Below are positions 1 through 5,023 of a stretch of DNA of 5,023 nucleotides, piece after piece. The DNA comes from Prevotellaceae bacterium UBA5903. GTDB lineage: Bacteria > Bacteroidota > Bacteroidia > Bacteroidales > Bacteroidaceae. The position numbers were made by a program, and so were the translations under genes. Position 1 is the first letter of the stretch, and every line of letters starts with the position of its first letter. The notes under the pieces are model-generated. The model worked only from the letters and a program-made list of their open reading frames with translations, had not been told where the DNA came from and did no database searches. The DNA lies in contig DJEH01000107.1 in NCBI GenBank assembly GCA_002431845.1, positions 264-5,286 on the forward strand, read 5' to 3'.

Positions 1-1
1 G

Positions 2-64
2 GGCTACGTGACCGATGAAGCCTGTGGGTATGGCAGAAACAATGTGCTAAGACATATCAATTAA
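2..64 (+). CDS. Possible C-terminal end of an upstream gene (partial, unidentified)
   Basis: Frame 2 is open from the window edge to a TAA at 62-64 and reads GYVTDEACGYGRNNVLRHIN. The other two forward frames hit stops within the first 20 bases. The stop lies 22 bases before the putative deoC promoter box, a sensible place for a gene to end. Base composition drops sharply to AT-rich right after it, which fits a coding to intergenic transition. Twenty residues are too few to name a family and I do not recognise them. It could be chance read-through of non-coding sequence. Confidence 0.3.
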   Translation, partial: GYVTDEACGYGRNNVLRHIN

Positions 65-86
65 TGTAGAGCATGATTATATAATT

Positions 87-94
87 TAATTTTG
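87..94 (+). promoter_or_regulatory. Putative Bacteroidetes-type -7 box upstream of deoC
   Basis: TAATTTTG matches the TAnnTTTG -7 consensus of the Bacteroidetes primary sigma factor. It would start transcription near base 100 and give a leader of about 50 bases before the deoC ATG at 153. There is no good TTG -33 element 17-20 bases upstream; the best is ATG at 64-66. The call rests on the -7 box and its position. The same octamer occurs in both promoters of the 2190-2349 intergenic region. Confidence 0.45.
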
Positions 95-152
95 GATACC
101 TACTTATCCTCTATATTCTAAACTTATATTCATTACAACAACAATACATTTT

Positions 153-1085
153 ATGGAATTACACATCAACAAGACTGATGACAATCAAGCCGTTGCTCCA
201 CAAAAGAGCAAATATGAGCAAGCTTTTGAAAAGTTCAACCTCAACCTCAACGACGAAGCTGTTAGCACCGCAGTGCATAAACTTGTGGCAGAAAACCGCG
301 ATAAATACAACACTCCCGAGGTTAAAAAGCAGCTTTTGAGCACAGTAGAACTCACCACCCTTAAGGTGACCGACTCGCAAGAGAGTGTGCTTAAATTCAC
401 CGAAAACGTAAATAACTTTGCCAACGAACATCCCGATCTTCCCCCCTTGGCAACCATTTGCGTATATCCCAACTTTGCTAAAATCGTGAGCGAATCGCTC
501 GAAGCTGACGGTGTAAAAGTTGCTTGCGTAGTGGGTGGTTTCCCTTCTTCACAAACGTTTATTGAGATTAAAACCGCCGAAACTGCCCTTGCCGTACACG
601 ATGGCGCAGACGAGTGCGACTGCGTATTGAGCGTTGGCACCTTCCTCAGCGGCGACTACGAAACATGCGCAGACGAGATTGCTGAGATTAAAGCTGCTGC
701 TAACGAAAAACCTCTGAAAGTTATCCTTGAAACAGGTGCACTCAAAAGTGCGCTTAACATCAAACGTGCCTCTATCCTATCTATGTACGCTGGTGCCGAT
801 TTCATAAAGACCTCTACAGGCAAAATAGAGGTCGCTGCAACGCTCGAAGCTGCTTATGTGATGTGCACTGCCATTAAGGAATATTACGACCTTACAGGCA
901 CTAAAATAGGCTTTAAAGCAGCTGGTGGCATTAAAACTGTAGACGAAGCTGTAGACTTCTACACCGTTGTACGCGAAATCCTGGGCGAGGACTTTATCAA
1001 AGAAGGTCTCTTCCGTATTGGTACAAGCCGCCTTGCCAATCTGCTTGTAAGCGACATTTTGGGCGAAGACGTAAAGCCTTTCTAA
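153..1085 (+). CDS. deoC: Deoxyribose-phosphate aldolase (EC 4.1.2.4)
   Basis: This class I aldolase cleaves 2-deoxy-D-ribose 5-phosphate to glyceraldehyde 3-phosphate and acetaldehyde in the cytoplasm, the last step of deoxynucleoside catabolism. The Schiff-base lysine is K219 in GADFIKTSTGK (214-224), equivalent to E. coli K167. The proton-relay residues D156 (GADECD) and K255 (GFKAAGG) match E. coli D102 and K201. GG (258-259) and GTS (290-292) sit where the phosphate is bound. At 310 residues it is about 50 longer than E. coli DeoC because of an N-terminal extension, as in Bacteroidetes and animal homologues; the first ~18 residues are hydrophilic and probably poorly conserved. The ATG at 153 is the only plausible start: the frame has no upstream ATG, GTG or TTG before a stop at 87-89. 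There is no Shine-Dalgarno sequence, only an A/C-rich leader. Two oddities are ELTTL (66-70) where E. coli has DLTTL, and KAAGG where E. coli has KPAGG. It appears to be transcribed alone and ends at the hairpin downstream. Confidence 0.97.
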   Translation: MELHINKTDDNQAVAPQKSKYEQAFEKFNLNLNDEAVSTAVHKLVAENRDKYNTPEVKKQLLSTVELTTLKVTDSQESVLKFTENVNNFANEHPDLPPLATICVYPNFAKIVSESLEADGVKVACVVGGFPSSQTFIEIKTAETALAVHDGADECDCVLSVGTFLSGDYETCADEIAEIKAAANEKPLKVILETGALKSALNIKRASILSMYAGADFIKTSTGKIEVAATLEAAYVMCTAIKEYYDLTGTKIGFKAAGGIKTVDEAVDFYTVVREILGEDFIKEGLFRIGTSRLANLLVSDILGEDVKPF

Positions 1086-1124
1086 GCCCCAAACAAGTGC
1101 ATTTAAGATGCGCTTAAAACCATA

Positions 1125-1178
1125 AACAAATTCCGCGACGAAAGCTATGCATAAGTTTCTTTCGTCGCGGAATTTGTT
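1125..1178. terminator. Long perfect hairpin, probable bidirectional terminator
   Basis: Bases 1125-1144 and 1159-1178 form a perfect 20-bp inverted repeat around a 14-base loop. The stem has a GC core (CCGCGACG with CGTCGCGG) and AT-rich ends. It lies 39 bases after the deoC stop and 36 bases beyond the stop of the convergent polyprenyl synthase gene. The sequence leaving the stem is T-rich in both directions: GTTATAAATA on the plus strand, and TATGGTTTTAAG on the minus strand. Neither is a clean run of T, so termination efficiency is uncertain. The loop contains the palindrome TATGCATA (1146-1153). Confidence 0.8.
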
Positions 1179-1214
1179 GTTATAAATACTTGTTTCAGTC
1201 TGTGAATTTAAACG

Positions 1215-2189
1215 TTAGATGTTACGATTAACCACAAAGTCTATATAGCCCTTTAAGGCACGTTTAACATCATTATTCTGCCACTTGTCAAGCAGCGTAA
1301 TGGCTTCATTGTGTAGTTCTATCATACGCTTCTCAGCATATTCCACACCACCATATTGTTTGGTTAGTTTCACCAATTTAGCAATGTCATCGCTTGTTGC
1401 CTCGCCCGTTTTTACAAGTTTGGCTAAACGTATCACCTCATTATCACCCGATTGACACACAGCATAGATAGCTGGCAAGGTGAGCTTACCTTCGGCCATA
1501 TCATTGCCTGTAGGCTTGCCTATCTTGGCATCCTCGTAATAATCGAATATGTCATCGCGTATTTGAAAGCAGAGACCAACCAACTCGCCAAACCTCTTGG
1601 CACGCGCCACATACGCCGCATCGGCACCAGCCGAGATAGCCCCCAACTCAGCACAAGCAGCAAATAAAGCCGCTGTTTTGTGGTGTATGATATGAAAATA
1701 AGCCTCCTCTGTTATCGCTTCTCTGCGTATGTTAGCAAGCTGATATACCTCGCCCTCTGAGAGTGTTCCACCCAAGCGCGATATCAATTCTACCACCTTG
1801 ATATTATCCGTCAATGTGGCTTGCAAAAGCGAGGTGGAAAGCAAATAATCGCCCACCAACACAGCAACTTTGTTGTCGTAGACTGCATTTACCGAGCGTT
1901 GTCCACGCCTTTCTCCACTCTCGTCTACCACGTCGTCGTGTACAAGCGATGCCGTATGCAGCAACTCTAATGTTACGGCAGAACGGAGCGTTTTCTCCCC
2001 CACTTCGCCCAATTCGCGAGCAATGAGTATTACCAAAAGCGGGCGCATCATCTTACCTTTCCTACCGCGTACATACGCCAAAGCCTGGCCCAAGAAATCG
2101 TCTTCATGAGCCAGTGCCGCATCAAACAAATCTTTATATCTTGCCAACTCACTTTCAACTGGTTGGCGTATAATGGATAAATTGTCCAT
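1215..2189 (-). CDS. Long-chain polyprenyl diphosphate synthase (IspB-type trans-prenyltransferase)
   Basis: The enzyme adds isopentenyl diphosphate units to an allylic primer; it is cytosolic or loosely membrane-associated. The 324 residues carry every hallmark of the trans-prenyltransferase family. GKMMRP (45-50) binds isopentenyl diphosphate. The first aspartate-rich motif is DDVVD (85-89), followed by RR (94-95). K171-T172, the second aspartate-rich motif DDIFD (212-216, in QIRDDIFD) and a distal EGK (233-235) complete the set. The residues four and five places before the first motif are S81 and A80. Small side chains there open the product pocket, so a long product is expected rather than farnesyl diphosphate. 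Menaquinone is the usual Bacteroidales quinone, so supplying its side chain is the likeliest role; exact chain length cannot be read from the sequence. ispB is the closest symbol, but octaprenyl specificity is unproven, so I leave it blank. The ATG at 2187-2189 is favoured because the putative -7 box lies only 19 bases upstream. It diverges from polA and converges with deoC. Confidence 0.95.
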   Translation of the reverse strand: MDNLSIIRQPVESELARYKDLFDAALAHEDDFLGQALAYVRGRKGKMMRPLLVILIARELGEVGEKTLRSAVTLELLHTASLVHDDVVDESGERRGQRSVNAVYDNKVAVLVGDYLLSTSLLQATLTDNIKVVELISRLGGTLSEGEVYQLANIRREAITEEAYFHIIHHKTAALFAACAELGAISAGADAAYVARAKRFGELVGLCFQIRDDIFDYYEDAKIGKPTGNDMAEGKLTLPAIYAVCQSGDNEVIRLAKLVKTGEATSDDIAKLVKLTKQYGGVEYAEKRMIELHNEAITLLDKWQNNDVKRALKGYIDFVVNRNI

Positions 2190-2208
2190 ACCTATTAGTT
2201 TCAGCTTA

Positions 2209-2237
2209 CAAAATTAATAAATAGTTAGTTGTTACAA
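2209..2237 (-). promoter_or_regulatory. Putative promoter of the polyprenyl synthase gene
   Basis: Read on the minus strand, TTG (complement of 2235-2237) is followed by an 18-base spacer and TAATTTTG (complement of 2209-2216), then T. This fits the Bacteroidetes -33/-7 arrangement, including the pyrimidine after TTTG. Transcription would start near 2202, leaving a leader of only about 13 bases. The -33 end overlaps the -33 end of the divergent polA promoter. Confidence 0.6.
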
Positions 2238-2256
2238 GATGAAATGCTTAATTTTG
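2229..2256 (+). promoter_or_regulatory. Putative promoter of polA
   Basis: TTG at 2229-2231, a 17-base spacer, then TAATTTTG at 2249-2256 followed by T match the Bacteroidetes -33/-7 pattern. Transcription would begin near 2263, giving polA a leader of about 87 bases. The leader holds a weak pairing (AGTGG at 2267-2271 with CCACT at 2306-2310) and an 8-base direct repeat, CCCTATAT, at 2317-2324 and 2333-2340. I recognise no riboswitch in it and no Shine-Dalgarno sequence before the ATG. Confidence 0.6.
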
Positions 2257-2349
2257 TGTAACAAAAAGTGGAATTATCAATCATTAGATAGGCGTTTTTA
2301 TTCAGCCACTACTCCACCCTATATATCCTAACCCCTATATTCGTCTATT

Positions 2350-5023
2350 ATGCAAACCCTTTATCTGCTCGACGCTTATGCGCTAATTTTTCGTGCTTAC
2401 TATGCCCTTATTCGTTCGCCCCGCATCAACTCTAAGGGACAAAACACCTCTGCCGTATTTGGCTTTGTAAACACGCTTAACGATGTGATTAACAGCGAAA
2501 AACCCGATTATATTGGCATTGCTTTCGACCCCAAGGGCGGCACTTTTCGTCACAAAGAGTATCCCGAATACAAAGCTCAACGCGAAGCTACTCCCGAGGA
2601 TATTCGTTGGGCTGTTCCTGTGATTAAAGACATTATCCGTGCATACAACATACCCATCCTTGAAGTTGAAAACTACGAGGCCGACGACGTGATAGGCACG
2701 TTAGCACACAAAGCAGCAGCCGCTGGCCTTGAAGTACACATGGTAACCCCCGACAAAGACTATGCTCAACTTGTGTCAGACAACGTGTATATGCGCCGGC
2801 CAGGTCACAACACCGGAACGATGGAAAAAATGGGCATCACCGAGGTTTGCCAAAAGTATGGTATCACCTCCACATCACAGGTTATCGACCTTTTAGGACT
2901 TATGGGCGATTCTGCCGACAACGTGCCTGGTTGCCCCGGTGTAGGCGAAAAAACAGCCGTTAAACTTATCAATCAATTTGGCGGCATTGACCAACTCTTA
3001 GCACACACCGACCAACTAAAGGGAGCTATCAAGAAAAAGGTGGAGGATAATGTTGAAAAGATAAAGCTCTCTAAGTATCTTGTTACCATCAAGACTGATG
3101 TGCCCATTGAACTCAACCTCGACGCCTTGCGTCATGTTGAACCAAACAACGATGCGCTACGCAAAATTTATCAAACGCTTGAATTTCGTTCGTTCATCAA
3201 CAAACTCGACAAGAAAGAGCTAAATGCTACCGAAAGTACCCCATTTTTGGGTGATTTATTTAGCTCAATTCAAGCCAACGATACAGAAGTTCAAAAAAAA
3301 TCAATTCTCAGCGATTTAAAATCAACAGAGCATACATATAAACTCATTGATAATGAGGATGATGCAAAACATCTTTGTGAACTTTTATTGACATTTCAAA
3401 CTGTCAGTTTAGACACAGAGACGACTTCTATCGATGCTATCACTGCGCAATTGGTAGGTTTAAGCTTTGCTGTGGGTGGAGGTAGAGCGTGGTATGTTGC
3501 CATTCCTCGCGAAACCACAGAAGCGAAGAAAAGAGTTGAAATATTCAAACCACTCTACGAAAGCACCACCATCCTTAAGGTGGGACAGAACCTTAAGTAC
3601 GACCTTACGGTTCTTGCCTCTTACGGCATTAAGTTGCAAGCCCCCATGTTCGACACCATGCTTGCCCACTATTTGGTACAACCCGAGTTGCGTCATAACA
3701 TGGACTACTTGGCAGAGGTGTACCTCAACTACCAAACCATACACATTGACCAACTCATTGGTCCTAAGGGAAAGAAGCAGAAGAACATGGCCGACCTCCC
3801 TCCCGCCGACATTTGCGACTACGCTTGCGAGGATGCCGACATCACACTCCGACTGATGCCACCACTCAAACATGAACTTGAAGAAAACCAACTCACCCAA
3901 GTGTTCAACGAGATTGAAATGCCGCTAATGCCCGTACTTGCCAAGATGGAACGCAATGGTGTGCGCCTCAACACCACGACACTTGCCAAAACCAGCCAGC
4001 ACTTTGAGCAGCGCATGCATCAGCTCGAAACGGAGATATTTGCCCTTGCAGGCCATTCATTCCTCCTCACCTCCCCCCGTCAGGTTGGCGAAGTGCTCTT
4101 TGACGAGCTTAAACTCAATGATAAGGCTAAAAAGACCAAAAGCGGACAATACTCTACAAGCGAAGAGGTGCTTGAAGCTATCAAAGATCGTCATCCTATT
4201 GTAGAAAAGATTTTGCAACACCGTGGTCTTAAAAAGTTACTGAGCACCTACGTAGATGCTCTGCCCAAACTTATCAACCCACAAACGGGGCACATTCACA
4301 CCTCGTTCAACCAAGCTGTTACCGCCACCGGACGTTTGTCGTCGTCTAATCCTAACCTACAAAACATACCTGTACGTGGTGAAGATGGACGCGAGATACG
4401 CAAGGCATTTGTGCCCGATGAGGGTTGCATATTTTTCTCTGCCGACTACTCGCAGATAGAGCTACGCATCATGGCGCATCTAAGCGGCGACGAGCACCTC
4501 ATAGGCGACTTTTGCGAGGGCAAGGACATTCATGCAGCAACCGCCTCGCGTGTGTTTCACAAGCCTATTGATGAGATTACTCGCGACGAGCGACGCAAGG
4601 CTAAAACTGCTAATTTTGGCATTATCTATGGCATATCAGCCTTTGGCTTGGCAGAGCGTATGGAGGTGTCGCGCACAGAGGCTAAAGAGCTTATAACCAA
4701 TTACTTCAGCACCTACCCCAAAGTCAAAGAATACATGAAGCAGAGCGTTGAGGCGGCACGCACACGCGGTTATATCCTCACCGAGTTTGGGCGTCGCCGC
4801 TACCTTCCCGACATTCATTCAAAGAATGCTGTGGTGCGCGGATATGCCGAGCGCAATGCCGTGAATGCTCCTATACAAGGCACAGCTGCCGACATCATAA
4901 AGCTTGCTATGGTGCGTATAGACCAGCGTTTTGAACAAGAAAGCATACGCTCTAAAATGATACTACAAGTGCACGACGAACTCAACTTCTCGGTCTATCC
5001 CGATGAGTTAGAAAAGGTAAAAA
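2350..5023 (+). CDS. polA: DNA polymerase I, C-terminus cut by window edge
   Basis: Pol I fills gaps, removes RNA primers and serves in repair. The frame is open for 891 codons to the window edge, with no stop or frameshift. The 5'-3' exonuclease domain spans roughly 1-290: D8, D60, E110/D112/D113, D135/D137 (VTPDKD), then D187/D190 and a helix-hairpin-helix (GVGEKTA). The 3'-5' proofreading domain (about 325-520) keeps all metal ligands: D355 and E357 (LDTE), D418 (NLKYD), and Y491 with D495 (YACED). The polymerase domain has R662 (TGRLSS), motif A D699 and E704 (DYSQIE), motif B R748, K752, F756 and Y760, Q843, and motif C D876-E877 (VHDE). These polymerase residues are offset by 6 from E. 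coli, so the full protein should be near 922 residues with about 31 missing here. F756 is the usual Phe at the dideoxynucleotide-discrimination site. The ATG at 2350 is fixed by an in-frame TAA at 2329-2331 with no start codon between. Confidence 0.98.
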   Translation, partial: MQTLYLLDAYALIFRAYYALIRSPRINSKGQNTSAVFGFVNTLNDVINSEKPDYIGIAFDPKGGTFRHKEYPEYKAQREATPEDIRWAVPVIKDIIRAYNIPILEVENYEADDVIGTLAHKAAAAGLEVHMVTPDKDYAQLVSDNVYMRRPGHNTGTMEKMGITEVCQKYGITSTSQVIDLLGLMGDSADNVPGCPGVGEKTAVKLINQFGGIDQLLAHTDQLKGAIKKKVEDNVEKIKLSKYLVTIKTDVPIELNLDALRHVEPNNDALRKIYQTLEFRSFINKLDKKELNATESTPFLGDLFSSIQANDTEVQKKSILSDLKSTEHTYKLIDNEDDAKHLCELLLTFQTVSLDTETTSIDAITAQLVGLSFAVGGGRAWYVAIPRETTEAKKRVEIFKPLYESTTILKVGQNLKYDLTVLASYGIKLQAPMFDTMLAHYLVQPELRHNMDYLAEVYLNYQTIHIDQLIGPKGKKQKNMADLPPADICDYACEDADITLRLMPPLKHELEENQLTQVFNEIEMPLMPVLAKMERNGVRLNTTTLAKTSQHFEQRMHQLETEIFALAGHSFLLTSPRQVGEVLFDELKLNDKAKKTKSGQYSTSEEVLEAIKDRHPIVEKILQHRGLKKLLSTYVDALPKLINPQTGHIHTSFNQAVTATGRLSSSNPNLQNIPVRGEDGREIRKAFVPDEGCIFFSADYSQIELRIMAHLSGDEHLIGDFCEGKDIHAATASRVFHKPIDEITRDERRKAKTANFGIIYGISAFGLAERMEVSRTEAKELITNYFSTYPKVKEYMKQSVEAARTRGYILTEFGRRRYLPDIHSKNAVVRGYAERNAVNAPIQGTAADIIKLAMVRIDQRFEQESIRSKMILQVHDELNFSVYPDELEKVK
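3241..3420 (+). other. AT-rich segment of polA at the exonuclease-domain junction, with an A8 run
   Basis: By hand count 57 of 180 bases are G or C (about 32%), against about 50% at 3661-3720 and 60% at 4441-4500. It encodes residues 298-357: the hydrophilic linker after the 5'-3' exonuclease, then the first strand of the proofreading domain. Codons shift towards TTA, TTT, AAA and GAT. Eight consecutive A lie at 3293-3300 (CAA AAA AAA). The reading frame is intact. Confidence 0.7.

Larger units (their letters stand above)
2208..2257. repeat. 10-bp inverted repeat framing the divergent promoters
   Basis: ACAAAATTAA at 2208-2217 and TTAATTTTGT at 2248-2257 are perfect reverse complements, separated by 30 bases. 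Each arm contains one of the two opposing -7 boxes, so the symmetry is largely explained by two copies of the same promoter element facing outward. The identity extends beyond the TAnnTTTG consensus into the nn positions and one or two flanking bases. Confidence 0.7.

Noticed and set aside
185..640. 151-codon open frame on the minus strand inside deoC (and a 90-codon one at 159-431)
   Set aside because: They lie fully antisense to a strongly conserved gene, have no promoter or family resemblance, and read as low-complexity Ser/Thr/Leu-rich shadow sequence.
1102..1118. Small hairpin TTTAAG / CTTAAA just after deoC
   Set aside because: The 6-bp stem is mostly A/T, with no T run after it. The perfect 20-bp hairpin immediately downstream explains termination better.
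2267..2340. Possible structured element or riboswitch in the polA leader
   Set aside because: Only one weak 5-bp pairing and a short direct repeat are visible. No known riboswitch core is recognisable, and the predicted leader is only about 87 bases.
2758..2763. Pol I exonuclease motif reads VTPDKD rather than the SGDKD of many bacteria
   Set aside because: The metal-binding aspartates D135 and D137 are kept and, as far as I recall, this form is typical of Bacteroidetes Pol I.
3460..3900. 146-codon minus-strand frame and 129-codon plus-strand frame (3467-3856) inside polA
   Set aside because: Both overlap the proofreading domain of Pol I, whose frame is intact with all motifs. The products show no recognisable domain and the compositions expected of shadows.
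1..5023. A novel defence, mobile or biosynthetic system
   Set aside because: All sizeable coding space is taken by three core metabolic or replication genes. No transposase, phage, toxin, CRISPR or unfamiliar conserved gene is present.

Overview
The window carries three recognisable housekeeping genes: deoC (+, 153-1085), a long-chain polyprenyl diphosphate synthase gene (-, 1215-2189), and polA (+, from 2350, cut off by the window edge at 5023). The protein features point to Bacteroidales, probably a Prevotella-like member. These include a ~310-residue DeoC with a long N-terminal extension, a Bacteroidetes-style Pol I exonuclease motif (VTPDKD), and an IspB-type synthase with HDDVVDESGERRG. 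The DNA agrees: none of the three start codons has a convincing Shine-Dalgarno sequence, and TAnnTTTG promoter boxes (the Bacteroidetes primary-sigma -7 element) lie upstream of all three genes. The genus is an inference; the phylum-level call is firmer.

Layout. Bases 1-64 may hold the last 20 codons of an unidentified upstream gene. A TAATTTTG box at 87-94 precedes deoC. The deoC and polyprenyl synthase genes converge on a perfect 20-bp hairpin (1125-1178), which looks like a bidirectional terminator. The polyprenyl synthase and polA genes diverge from a 160-bp intergenic region (2190-2349). That region holds two face-to-face promoters whose -33 elements overlap, and their -7 boxes form a 10-bp inverted repeat. 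polA then runs uninterrupted to the window end with all three enzymatic domains. About 30 C-terminal residues are missing, judged by alignment to E. coli Pol I.

The three genes do not form one pathway. DeoC salvages deoxyribose phosphate from DNA breakdown into central carbon metabolism. The polyprenyl synthase makes a long isoprenoid chain, most likely the menaquinone tail. Pol I carries out replication gap-filling, primer removal and repair. Each gene appears to be its own transcription unit.

I see no mobile element, CRISPR array, phage gene, tRNA, rRNA or candidate novel system. The points worth a second look are regulatory (overlapping divergent promoters, a very short leader, the long hairpin) or small protein-level details (two active-site-neighbour substitutions in DeoC and an AT-rich linker in polA).
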